Shown piece by piece: positions 1-7,474 of a stretch of DNA of 43,178 nt. A program made the position numbers and the translations under genes. Each line of letters starts with the position of its first letter. The stretch's first letter is position 1. The stretch is from an uncultured Sutterella sp. GTDB taxonomy: Bacteria > Pseudomonadota > Gammaproteobacteria > Burkholderiales > Burkholderiaceae_F. The notes under the pieces are model-generated. The model made no database searches and was not told where the DNA came from. It was given only the letters and a program-made list of their open reading frames with translations. The stretch lies in assembly GCA_900542195.1 (NCBI GenBank), contig UQNA01000022.1, positions 1 to 43,178 of the forward strand, given 5' to 3'.

Positions 1-35
1 GAACCCAACGAGACCTTCTACAACAATAGGCTACG

Positions 36-89
36 GCTGTTGTAGTGGTGGTAGGAATCCTCTTCGTTTACGAAGAGGAGGTAGTCAAC
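36..89 (+). mobile_element. IS200/IS605-type right end with omega-RNA-like 3' scaffold (left border of window)
   Basis: An 8-bp perfect hairpin, arms 59-66 and 71-78 with loop TTTA, is followed by GGAGG and the terminal GTCAAC at 84-89. This is the usual shape of an IS200/IS605 right end, where the HUH transposase cleaves and which also forms the 3' scaffold of the TnpB guide RNA. A further 7-bp pairing (18-24 with 39-45) lies just inside. The same 54-base block recurs inverted at 43124-43178 with a few differences. The element body, with any tnpA or tnpB, lies before base 1. A frame ending with TAG at 43-45 could be the tail of tnpB but is too short to prove. The guide would be the flank from about 90 to 110. 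Confidence 0.72.
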
Positions 90-115
90 ATGCTCTTTAA
101 CTTGGAGATCTTCTG

Positions 116-388
116 ATGAATCTGAACGAAACCACAAAAGAAACTCTCGTTGAGAACTTGACTCTCGTCCTCTTGTACCTCACTAGCAAGTGCGAAGAGC
201 TTCCGGTAACTCATGAAAAAATTTACTCAGCTTGGAAAAGTTATGACTGGAATGCTATGGATAAGCTAATTGAAAACGGCTGCGTGTTTCCTCCAAAATG
301 CAGAAGAACACATACGAGATACTTGACCGAAGAAGGCGTAAAAAAAGCAAGAGATCTCTTGGAAGCACTTCATCTGACAGCAAAATAG
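116..388 (+). CDS. DUF6429 family small protein
   Basis: This 90-residue protein has no known function. It matches the DUF6429 pattern as I remember it: an N-terminal stretch with LTLVLLYLTS (residues 16-25), a central AWKSYDWNAMDKL block (39-51) and a C-terminal LTEEGVKKARDLLE segment (70-83). The pattern suggests a small, mostly helical, soluble protein, perhaps wHTH-like. The ATG is supported by GGAG at 104-107 with 8-base spacing. Only about 26 bases separate it from the terminal GTCAAC of the transposon end, so its promoter must lie in the element border or have been replaced by insertion. A strong hairpin terminator follows. No partner gene is visible, and the family assignment is from memory of the motif pattern only. 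Confidence 0.72.
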   Translation: MNLNETTKETLVENLTLVLLYLTSKCEELPVTHEKIYSAWKSYDWNAMDKLIENGCVFPPKCRRTHTRYLTEEGVKKARDLLEALHLTAK

Positions 389-420
389 CGTTCATAGCAG
401 TTGAGCTCTTCTCCCAGCTA

Positions 421-450
421 AAAAGTTCTCGTTTTGCTAGGAGAACTTTT
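421..450 (+). terminator. Rho-independent terminator after the DUF6429 gene
   Basis: A perfect 10-bp stem, AAAAGTTCTC (421-430) with GAGAACTTTT (441-450) around a 10-base loop, lies 32 bases after the stop codon. The flanking A and T runs would let it work in both directions. It separates the small gene from the LysR gene. Confidence 0.75.
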
Positions 451-545
451 ACTTAACAAAACTCAATCAACGGATACTTAGGCTTCTATGCAAATGAGTC
501 TTTGAATTAGAATGGTTTTTGATTTTGGTTGTCCTAAGGTGTTTC

Positions 546-1508
546 ATGCTAACAAATCAATGGAAATCCAAACATTTGGGAATGTGGGAACTCTTATTCA
601 AAGTGTTTGAGGAAGGTTCCGTAAGTCGCGTTGCTGATGAAAATGGGATCGATCGAGGACAACTTTCTCGCATGATAAAGGCCTTAGAGGGCGAGGTCGG
701 TTGTGAGCTTATCGAAAGAATTGGACGAACAGCAAAACCTACTCTTGCCGGCGCCCAAGCAAGAAAGGAAATTTTACCGTTACTGGAATCTCTGGATAAA
801 ACCATCGTTGATTTAACAGCCTCCCAGCAGCTATCCATCGGCAACATTAGATTCGGAGCCATGCCGGGCTTCCTTCAAACTCAAATCGTTCCGTTGATTG
901 CCGAATTCCAAAAGTTGCATCCGAAAGTGACGTTTGACGTCATTGGTGACGATGATCCGAAAGCCATACTGTGCGGCCAAAGCGATGTCATGCTCTATTA
1001 CGGACCAAACAACAATCCGCACCTCGTCGAACATTGGGTAACTCGCTCCCTCTTCATTCCTTGTGCGGCACCAAGTTACTTGGAACGCTATGGTTCTCCA
1101 ACGTCGCCTACTCAACTTGTGGATCACGCTGGAGTGGTTTATAACGGCAAAGTCCGACCTCTCTCTTCCGTCTTGGTCAAGGGCTCTCTCCAGGAAACGA
1201 TCCATTGGAAATCCGAAATTCGATTCAACAATATTTTGTTAGCCAAAACGGCTGCGCTGGAAGGCTGCGGAATAGTGCTGGATATGCCTCTGCATCACTG
1301 CTACAAAGAAATTCTTGCCGGCAAGTTGGTTCCAATACTCAACGGCTGGCATATTCCCAATCTTGATAATTACATTGGAACCACCTTAGAAGCCCATAAA
1401 CTTAAAAGAGTACAAACCTTTATTGATTGGTATGTGATGCGAAGAAGAGAAATTGAGGGCGAACAGAAGAGGCTCGTCCAAGAAAAATTTCCTTTTATTG
1501 TTTACTAA
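546..1508 (+). CDS. LysR-family transcriptional regulator
   Basis: This is a 320-residue LysR-type regulator. The N-terminal winged helix-turn-helix spans residues about 13-70, with recognition-helix sequence DRGQLSRMIKALE and the usual wing FERIGR-like stretch (here LIERIGRTAKPT). The rest is a periplasmic-binding-protein-like effector domain. The ATG at 546 is chosen because AAGG (536-539) sits 6 bases upstream; the frame stays open to a TTG at 519, which has no ribosome site. It points tail-to-tail at the dcuC-lyase operon rather than lying divergent from it. Control of that operon is therefore plausible but not shown, and the effector is unknown. Confidence 0.9.
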   Translation: MLTNQWKSKHLGMWELLFKVFEEGSVSRVADENGIDRGQLSRMIKALEGEVGCELIERIGRTAKPTLAGAQARKEILPLLESLDKTIVDLTASQQLSIGNIRFGAMPGFLQTQIVPLIAEFQKLHPKVTFDVIGDDDPKAILCGQSDVMLYYGPNNNPHLVEHWVTRSLFIPCAAPSYLERYGSPTSPTQLVDHAGVVYNGKVRPLSSVLVKGSLQETIHWKSEIRFNNILLAKTAALEGCGIVLDMPLHHCYKEILAGKLVPILNGWHIPNLDNYIGTTLEAHKLKRVQTFIDWYVMRRREIEGEQKRLVQEKFPFIVY

Positions 1509-1543
1509 AAAGCCTGAGCGCTTCAATTAACGACCCAGGCTTT
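1509..1543. terminator. Shared terminator between LysR gene and dcuC
   Basis: An 8-bp stem, AAAGCCTG (1509-1516) with CAGGCTTT (1536-1543) around a 19-base loop, lies in the 49-base gap between two convergent genes. A and T tracts flank both sides, so it can stop transcripts from either strand. Confidence 0.55.
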
Positions 1544-1557
1544 CAAAAGGAAATAAT

Positions 1558-2901
1558 TTAGAAGACAAACATACAGAAAGTTGTAACCACTAAGGCGACG
1601 ATAACCGGAATTGCGGTTCTTTTAGCAATTTCCATTGGATTAACGCCAGCCAATCCCGCAAGAATAATCACGCCGCCTGCCACTGGAGACATTGTGCGGC
1701 CGAGACCTGCGGCAATTTGGGCAACCGCACCCAACTGCACAATGGTTAAGCCGAAATCTGCAGCATGAGGAGTAATTGCTTCATTGAAAGCCAAGGCAGC
1801 AGCATTTCCGGAACCGGAGATTGCAGCCATGACAAATGGGCCGGCTGCAGCAGCGAACATAGCAACTGACTGAGAACCTTTCATGGAGTCAACCAGCGCT
1901 CCGGTAAGACCAATTGATTTCATACCGGCAGCAAATAATGCAGCGGCAGCAATAAGGATGACAACATCACAGAATCCGTCTCCGGCGCCTCGGCAGAAAC
2001 GTTTGGAGCAGTCGCCTATTTTTTGTTTGTTGATAATGGCAACAATCAAACCGATAGCTGTACCAATAAGCATACAAACCGGAACAGAGAATGCTTTTGT
2101 GGGTAAGACTCCTACTTGCTTTGAGGCTAAAACAAGAAGAACAAGAGGAACGACAGGGACGACAGCGTAGATTGGGTTTACCTTGAAATCCTTCTCAGTC
2201 TCTTCTGCCAGTCCGCCTTCCAAAGCGTCTCCTGCGGCTGATGACTGAGTAGATCCCACGCCTTCCTTCAGGAACATACAAATGAGAGCAAGCATAGCTG
2301 CGACGACGAGAGCACCAATTGCGCATGGCAAAAACTCTTGCATGATGACGATCATCGCATCAGGAGCACCAATCTCTTTTGCTTTGAACGCAATATCGGC
2401 AATCTGCGGATTAAACATCAAGCCCGGGCTTACAACAGATCCCCAGGTTCCTGCGAACACGGCAGATGCAGCCATCACAGGTCTAACTTTTAAGGCGATC
2501 AGAGCCGGCACCAGCAATACACCGACAGCCGCAGCAATTCCGGCAGCAGAAGGAAGAACGATATTCAGCACCCACGTAATTAATACCGCACCTGGAATAA
2601 CAATCGCCGGTACGTATTTCAACGGCTTTACCAGTGAATTGACCAAGTGATCTGAGCATTTTGTGAATGTCATGACATAGCCGAAGCCCATCACCGTTAC
2701 GATGGTCGGCACTAAGCCGCCATTTACCAGCTGCTTGATGAAAGCGTCAACAGCAGCGCTTAATGTGACATTTGATCCGCAAACATATTGTCCTATCAAA
2801 GCCATCACAATGCCTGATAAGCACAAAACAAGACGAGCTTCATAATTTTTATATATGAGCCAAAAAGTAACGATAACTATTGCCAATCCAATCCAGATCA
2901 T
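1558..2901 (-). CDS. dcuC: DcuC-family anaerobic C4-dicarboxylate carrier
   Basis: The protein has 447 residues, against about 460 in E. coli DcuC. It is an inner-membrane carrier with roughly 12 hydrophobic segments and a hydrophilic central loop (about residues 214-240, rich in Glu, Ser and Gly). The C-terminal part resembles DcuC most clearly: a SGSGNAAALAF stretch and then LGRTMSPVAGGVIILAG, close to the LGRTISPVSG stretch of DcuC. Family members exchange or export succinate and fumarate during anaerobic growth. The ATG has a strong AGGAGG site a few bases upstream. It lies 25 bases downstream of the lyase gene on the same strand, so the two form an operon in which the enzyme product is likely the exchanged acid. 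The exact substrate cannot be read from sequence. Confidence 0.85.
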   Translation of the reverse strand: MIWIGLAIVIVTFWLIYKNYEARLVLCLSGIVMALIGQYVCGSNVTLSAAVDAFIKQLVNGGLVPTIVTVMGFGYVMTFTKCSDHLVNSLVKPLKYVPAIVIPGAVLITWVLNIVLPSAAGIAAAVGVLLVPALIALKVRPVMAASAVFAGTWGSVVSPGLMFNPQIADIAFKAKEIGAPDAMIVIMQEFLPCAIGALVVAAMLALICMFLKEGVGSTQSSAAGDALEGGLAEETEKDFKVNPIYAVVPVVPLVLLVLASKQVGVLPTKAFSVPVCMLIGTAIGLIVAIINKQKIGDCSKRFCRGAGDGFCDVVILIAAAALFAAGMKSIGLTGALVDSMKGSQSVAMFAAAAGPFVMAAISGSGNAAALAFNEAITPHAADFGLTIVQLGAVAQIAAGLGRTMSPVAGGVIILAGLAGVNPMEIAKRTAIPVIVALVVTTFCMFVF

Positions 2902-2926
2902 ATGTGCCTCCTGAGATTTATTAGGT

Positions 2927-4405
2927 TTATAACTTTGAAAACTCTGCGTCTAATTTGATTGCCGCCTCTGAGAGATCCTGCTTTTTCTTATTTAGCCAAA
3001 ACTCATCTTGCGCGAGTTGTTTGGCAATCGAAACTAAGTTTTTAGAAGTGCTTAAAGGAGAAGGAGCCCCGGTTCCGACACGGGACCTCACAACATTTTC
3101 CGGTGCAAGATAGCCTCGGAATTCTTGCTCAGAAAGCGGCAGCTGCTGGGCTTTTCCTTCCAATTTCTCTGTTATTTCTTCATAACTTTTTTGAACCGTT
3201 TCGAAAGGAATATTTTTGGGGAGCCAACCGTTTTTGCGCCCTTTTGACACCACATCGCTAGCGAAGTTATGTCCCACCCTGAAAGGCACCTTGTAGTGCA
3301 TTTGAAGAGCCTCCGCCAATGCCATTGTGCATGTCCAGTCATTTTCCAGTTCTTCTAAGGCACGTTCTTTATTGACGCGCAGCATAGAAAAAGCCTGCGT
3401 AGTGAGAGCCAGCATGGATACAGTCAAAGAAAACACCTTGGCATTGTCTTCAAGCACGCTTTCCTTGTTGTCATACATCCCGAGATTGAGGTTGTGTGCT
3501 CTAAAGAATGCTGTGGTTGTAGCACCAATTACGTCCGAAGCTCGGGCCCGAGTTTTGTTCAATATTCCGGGATTTCTTTTTTGAGGCATTGCCGATGATC
3601 CGTAAGCATCCGAATCATCCAACATAATCCAGGGTCTGGTCTGCGAATACTGCTGGGCCAAATCTTGAATTAATACCGTTATTCTTACGGCGATATTGGA
3701 TGCAATTGAAGCCGCCTCCAATGGAATGTCGAAAAGGCTTACTTGAGAGCTATCCAATCCATTGATAATAGGTGCATCAAATCCAAGCAACTCGGCCAAT
3801 CTTTCTCTTGAAAGAGGCCACGCCGAACAAGCAAGGACGCCGCTTCCCAATGCGCACTGATTTACACGCACCCAGGCCTCTTTAAGTCTAGCAGCATCTC
3901 TTTCAAACGATTCCAAAAATGCCCACAGATAAAATCCTAGAGTTATGGGCATTGCCTGTACACCATTGGTATAGGCCGGCATCCATGTTTCTGCATGGCA
4001 TTCCGCTATTGATAACAGCTGCTTTCTTAATTTGTTTAGTTCGTCAAAAGTATCGATAACCGCTCTCCTTAAACGAGCTTGGTTGAGTGTGGCGAAAATA
4101 TCCTGACGACTTCTTCCTGTATGGATGAGAGTTGCTTCTTGTCCGCAATGTTTGATTAGAAGTTTTTCGAGAGGCATGATATCGAAAATTGGAACTGCCC
4201 CCGGCGCATTTAACTCTTTCTCAGCTTCTCGCTGTGCCTCTGCAATTTTCTTCGTTTGCTCCCTAGAAAGAATTTTTTGTTCGCTTAACATCACAAGAGA
4301 GGCTCTGTTTATTCTGTTTTGCCAATACTGCCAAGTCTCAGCAGCTGCCTCTTTACTGGTTGGACCCAGCGTATCCGGTCCCCAAGGAATTCGAGAATTT
4401 GTCAT
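2927..4405 (-). CDS. Argininosuccinate-lyase-like enzyme of the fumarase/aspartase superfamily, altered active site
   Basis: This 492-residue protein belongs to the superfamily that eliminates fumarate from a substituted succinate. Argininosuccinate-lyase features are clear: HTGRSRQD (residues 95-102), an ALGSGVLAC stretch (185-193), GFDAPIINGLD (208-218) and the signature loop GSSAMPQKRNP (269-279). In argininosuccinate lyases the conserved Thr-His supplies the catalytic histidine; here it reads Thr146-Asn147. Either the chemistry differs or another residue substitutes. The ATG at 4405 has GAGG 6 bases upstream; the frame runs open further up to 4486 without a better site. Its operon partner is dcuC, which argues for a catabolic, fumarate-forming role rather than arginine synthesis. 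I give no gene symbol because the substrate is unknown. Confidence 0.82.
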   Translation of the reverse strand: MTNSRIPWGPDTLGPTSKEAAAETWQYWQNRINRASLVMLSEQKILSREQTKKIAEAQREAEKELNAPGAVPIFDIMPLEKLLIKHCGQEATLIHTGRSRQDIFATLNQARLRRAVIDTFDELNKLRKQLLSIAECHAETWMPAYTNGVQAMPITLGFYLWAFLESFERDAARLKEAWVRVNQCALGSGVLACSAWPLSRERLAELLGFDAPIINGLDSSQVSLFDIPLEAASIASNIAVRITVLIQDLAQQYSQTRPWIMLDDSDAYGSSAMPQKRNPGILNKTRARASDVIGATTTAFFRAHNLNLGMYDNKESVLEDNAKVFSLTVSMLALTTQAFSMLRVNKERALEELENDWTCTMALAEALQMHYKVPFRVGHNFASDVVSKGRKNGWLPKNIPFETVQKSYEEITEKLEGKAQQLPLSEQEFRGYLAPENVVRSRVGTGAPSPLSTSKNLVSIAKQLAQDEFWLNKKKQDLSEAAIKLDAEFSKL

Positions 4406-4712
4406 AAGGTACCTCAAATTTGTTTTCTTCAGTCTAATTTGAGGACTCAAAGATCGAGATGAATTTTTAAACAATAAAACGTTCAATATTTCTTCAAATA
4501 ATTCTTGTAATTGATTTAATTATTCTGCTTTTCTCTTGATATTCATAGAAAAATAAGGCGTAAAAGTTAATCAAAAATATTGAATGATGGATTTATCATT
4601 CTCACTATGTGTATTTTTTCACCATATAAGGGAATATACTTATTAGATATCACACCTTTACTTGTCATTATTTGACGCAAGGAGTTACAAAAATATAGAA
4701 AAAGGACCTCCT
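4406..4712. other. AT-rich divergent intergenic region
   Basis: These 307 bases separate the lyase-dcuC operon (minus strand) from the RloB-like gene (plus strand), so promoters for both must lie here. The region is strikingly AT-rich. A perfect 7-bp inverted repeat occupies 4582-4601. I found no convincing -35/-10 pair with proper spacing and no coding frame with a ribosome site. Confidence 0.6.
4582..4601. promoter_or_regulatory. Inverted repeat, possible operator
   Basis: GAATGAT (4582-4588) and ATCATTC (4595-4601) form a perfect 7-bp inverted repeat around a 6-base spacer. It sits in the divergent region between the lyase operon and the RloB-like gene. A LysR or other dimeric regulator could bind it; nothing proves this. 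Confidence 0.3.
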
Positions 4713-5798
4713 ATGCGATTCAAGAAAAATAACAACAACTCTTATCACGTCTACTCGAGTGCAAAGCCAGGCTCGGCACTCTTATGCAAAATTTCTTTTT
4801 GTCCGTCAAAAGAAAACCTTCAAGAACAATACCAATTCGATTGGAAAACCGAAGATAAAAACATTCGACAGCAGATTTTTCGAGAATGGGAATCCAAACA
4901 AAAGAAAATCCCCTTTCTCACTATTCTCTGCGAAGGTAGAACCGAGCTGATTTATTTGTCGGAAATTATCAAAATCCTCGGTCTTACCAACAATGTTGCC
5001 ATCTCCTCTTACAACGGCGGCGATCCAAAAGTTCAATTTGTCCCAGCTACGAATAATTTTCTTTGGCAAAAGCAATTCAAACCTGACTTCAACCAGGAAC
5101 TCTGGTTTGTCTTCGACAAAGACGGACATCCCGGATATAAAAGCCTGACCGAAATGCCCCAAATTAATTCCAATGGAATCTTTCTAGCTTGGTCTAATCC
5201 GTGCATTGAGTATTGGTTCTTACTTCACTGCGAAAAATTCAAGGACGGAGATCTGCCTAGGACACAAAAAGAAGAAATTGAAAGGAAGTCGTGGGTTGAA
5301 GCCGGAAATGGTGATCACGTTGAGAATGTTCTTACGCAAGTCACATACCAGTCTCACGTCTCTCCGGATGACTGCTTTGCCAAACTCAGGTCTCTCTCTA
5401 CAGGGTATAGCAAAACTTCGCCGGATCTTTTTTATCGTTTTTCTTCTCAACTTCCATTCGCACTGAACAACTGCAAAAACAGAACCAATCCGGCTCAACA
5501 TGGAAGCGCAATCCCGCTTCTAATTGAACGCTTGATTAAATATTCACCTTATTCTCGTACTGCTGCTTTGGCATTGCTGGCAAAGGCCAAACCTGTAGCG
5601 AAGAAAAACAAAACTCCTCCTCCTAAATGGTCAACACAGGAATTCAATCGTTTCAAGAGCCTGGTAGGATCCGTGCAAAGTTCTAAAACAATTAGCGATG
5701 ACAATTCAGAATTTATGGTTTGTTTCCTAAAAAAACTTCTTACGAACATCTCTCAGAAAACCAAACCGGAAATTGTCAAAAACTACTTTCCTAATTGA
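4713..5798 (+). CDS. RloB-like Toprim-type protein (orphan, possible phage defence)
   Basis: The protein has 361 residues. Its central part fits the RloB family: CEGRTE at residues 73-78, VFDKDGH at 133-139 and SNPCIEYWFLLHC at about 161-173. This Glu ... Asp-x-Asp arrangement is that of Toprim-like metal-dependent nucleases. RloB usually sits next to the AAA ATPase RloA in defence islands and restriction loci; no ATPase lies nearby here. The last 130 residues or so are basic and resemble nothing I recognise. The ATG at 4713 has AAGGA 6 bases upstream; the frame is open back to a TTG at 4662 with no such site. The AT-rich flank and lone position suggest acquisition by transfer. Nuclease activity is an inference. 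Confidence 0.72.
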   Translation: MRFKKNNNNSYHVYSSAKPGSALLCKISFCPSKENLQEQYQFDWKTEDKNIRQQIFREWESKQKKIPFLTILCEGRTELIYLSEIIKILGLTNNVAISSYNGGDPKVQFVPATNNFLWQKQFKPDFNQELWFVFDKDGHPGYKSLTEMPQINSNGIFLAWSNPCIEYWFLLHCEKFKDGDLPRTQKEEIERKSWVEAGNGDHVENVLTQVTYQSHVSPDDCFAKLRSLSTGYSKTSPDLFYRFSSQLPFALNNCKNRTNPAQHGSAIPLLIERLIKYSPYSRTAALALLAKAKPVAKKNKTPPPKWSTQEFNRFKSLVGSVQSSKTISDDNSEFMVCFLKKLLTNISQKTKPEIVKNYFPN

Positions 5799-5806
5799 TT
5801 ACTTCT

Positions 5807-5824
5807 ATACGCTAATTTGCGTAT
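5807..5824. promoter_or_regulatory. Inverted repeat upstream of rubrerythrin
   Basis: ATACGC (5807-5812) and GCGTAT (5819-5824) form a perfect 6-bp inverted repeat around TAATTT. It lies 70 bases before the rubrerythrin start and no T-run follows, so an operator for a dimeric regulator is more likely than a terminator. The regulator is unknown. Confidence 0.3.
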
Positions 5825-5893
5825 TAACGATTTGGTGCCGAGCGTGTAGAATGAGCCAACCGTTAACTACTTCTTTCAAACTAAGGAGAACTC

Positions 5894-6433
5894 ATGACTA
5901 AGTCTTTAAAAGGGACAAAAACTGAAAAGAATCTTTGGACAGCATTTGCCGGCGAATCCCAAGCCCGCAACAAATACGACTACTTTGCAGGAGTAGCTAA
6001 GAAGGAAGGATTCCAACAAATCGCTGCCATTTTTGAAGAAACCGCTTCCAACGAAAAAGCCCACGCTAAGATTTGGTTTAAAGAATTGCAAGGTATCGGC
6101 AACACAGCTGAAAACTTGAAGGCAGCTGCCGGCGGAGAACACTACGAATGGACCGACATGTACGACACATTCGCCAAAGAAGCTGAAGAGGAAGGATTCC
6201 CTGAATTAGCAGCTAAGTTCCGCGGCGTTGGCGCCATCGAAAAACACCACGAAGAACGTTTCTTGAAGCTTCTCGACAACATCGAAATGCAGAAAGTATT
6301 CGAAAGAAGCGAAATCGTTATGTGGCAATGCAGAGAATGCGGCAACTTGGTAATGGGCCCAAGAGCTCCAGAAGTCTGCCCTGTTTGCAGCCACCCGCAA
6401 GCCTACTTCCAGTTGCAGGAAAAGAACTTCTAA
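5894..6433 (+). CDS. rbr: Rubrerythrin
   Basis: Rubrerythrin is a cytoplasmic non-haem di-iron peroxidase that reduces hydrogen peroxide in anaerobes with electrons passed through its rubredoxin domain. The 179 residues match the family length. The N-terminal four-helix erythrin domain (about residues 1-140) carries the iron-ligand Glu residues and EKAH and EKHHEER motifs. The C-terminal rubredoxin-like domain has two Cys-x-x-Cys pairs in WQCRECGNL and VCPVCSHP. The ATG has an AAGGAGAA ribosome site. It is a single-gene unit closed by a strong terminator. It faces, tail to tail, a flavodoxin-ferredoxin gene that could serve in electron supply, though that link is only contextual. Confidence 0.95.
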   Translation: MTKSLKGTKTEKNLWTAFAGESQARNKYDYFAGVAKKEGFQQIAAIFEETASNEKAHAKIWFKELQGIGNTAENLKAAAGGEHYEWTDMYDTFAKEAEEEGFPELAAKFRGVGAIEKHHEERFLKLLDNIEMQKVFERSEIVMWQCRECGNLVMGPRAPEVCPVCSHPQAYFQLQEKNF

Positions 6434-6456
6434 TTCAACGGTTCTGAATTAAGAAT

Positions 6457-6490
6457 AAAGGCCGACGAGTCGAATGACCGCCGGCCTTTT
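6457..6490. terminator. Terminator between rubrerythrin and EFR1 genes
   Basis: AAAGGCCG (6457-6464) pairs with CGGCCTTT (6482-6489) around a 17-base loop, followed by T residues. It sits between two convergent genes and has A-rich and T-rich flanks, so it is probably shared. Confidence 0.7.
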
Positions 6491-6500
6491 GTTTGGTTAA

Positions 6501-7253
6501 TTAATAGAAAAACTCATTAGCCTTTCTCACTCCGACCAACGGAGAAAGTTTTGTCAAAAGCATTTCCTGCACTTTTTGCGGAAGTGCCCTTCCTTGACTA
6601 GGACAGTTCTGCACACAGCGCATGCAATCAATACATTTCAGAGCATCAGTCTGAGTCGGATCCTCTTTTGAAATAGCGCCGACGGGACAGTTGGTCGCAC
6701 AAGTCCCACATTTAAAACAAGAGACCGGATCAGCTATCGGTGCCACCGGCATTCCGGCAAATTCTCGATATGGCTGAGAGCCGGGTACTTTTGGCTCTGA
6801 GTAATCCATCTCATCGTATTTATATTTTGCGCGGTTAGCAAACGCCTCTGCTTCCTGGAAGTCTTGTTTATCCGGTCTGTCAGCGGCAACCTCCGGATGG
6901 AAAACATGTCGGGCCACAAACGCGGCACTGGCGAACACCTCAAAACCTTCGCCAACAAGAATGGTATTTAGTTCTAATAAAGCATCGTCATAAGCTCGAT
7001 TTCCATACACAACCATAGTGATCGCGAGTGATAGATCGCCGCACATGCGCTGCAATTTTTCTGCCAAAGGAACCGGAAGCCGTCCACCATAAACCGGCGC
7101 AGCAAAAATAACAATGTCTTCTCTCTGAAAGTCGAGAGGACCATCAGAACGTGTTAGATCGATATAAATAGGATTCGGACCAAAGGTCTCGGCAACCTTG
7201 GCGGCATACTCTTGAGTGCTTCCGCACGGGCTGTAGTAAAGGCAGTAGAGCAT
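6501..7253 (-). CDS. EFR1-type flavodoxin/4Fe-4S ferredoxin fusion protein
   Basis: This 250-residue cytoplasmic redox protein has two parts. The first 150 residues or so are flavodoxin-like, with an FMN phosphate loop in YYSPCGSTQEYA near the N-terminus and an APVYGGRLP loop at about residues 52-60. The C-terminal third holds two ferredoxin clusters, CFKCGTCATNC-P and CIDCMRCVQNC-P, each with the Cys-x2-Cys-x2-Cys-x3-Cys-Pro pattern. Proteins of this layout are annotated EFR1 family; they are thought to shuttle low-potential electrons in anaerobes, but partners are undefined. The ATG start is direct. The convergent rubrerythrin gene suggests a shared theme of anaerobic redox balance. Confidence 0.88.
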   Translation of the reverse strand: MLYCLYYSPCGSTQEYAAKVAETFGPNPIYIDLTRSDGPLDFQREDIVIFAAPVYGGRLPVPLAEKLQRMCGDLSLAITMVVYGNRAYDDALLELNTILVGEGFEVFASAAFVARHVFHPEVAADRPDKQDFQEAEAFANRAKYKYDEMDYSEPKVPGSQPYREFAGMPVAPIADPVSCFKCGTCATNCPVGAISKEDPTQTDALKCIDCMRCVQNCPSQGRALPQKVQEMLLTKLSPLVGVRKANEFFY

Positions 7254-7371
7254 ATTTGTTTTTTGATTTAGGTTGAGGATATTGATATTTTCTCAGAAAT
7301 TCCTTGTATTGAAGAATGCAGATGCTGATTTTCCTTATCGGGATTGCGAGAGCTATACGCCGCTTTTATCC

Positions 7372-7404
7372 GTTCTCTGGAGCGAGTACCGGTACTACGA
7401 GAAC
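7372..7404. promoter_or_regulatory. Nested palindrome upstream of coaE
   Basis: AGTACCGGTACT (7385-7396) is a perfect 12-bp palindrome. It is nested between GTTCTC (7372-7377) and GAGAAC (7399-7404), which are themselves inverted. The block lies between the divergent EFR1 and coaE genes and could be a regulator site or an RNA hairpin in the coaE leader. Confidence 0.35.
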
Positions 7405-7474
7405 TCGTTGCTGGTCCATCTCGTTTTCCTCTCGACTACAATTAGTCAACTCTCTAAACATCTAAGGTGCAGCT

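Noticed and set aside
36..89. CRISPR repeat or array
   Set aside because: The block occurs once at each border rather than in a regularly spaced array, and its hairpin with terminal GTCAAC fits an IS200/IS605 end.
2927..4405. Housekeeping argH
   Set aside because: The operon partner is a C4-dicarboxylate carrier and the catalytic His is Asn, so arginine biosynthesis is not supported.
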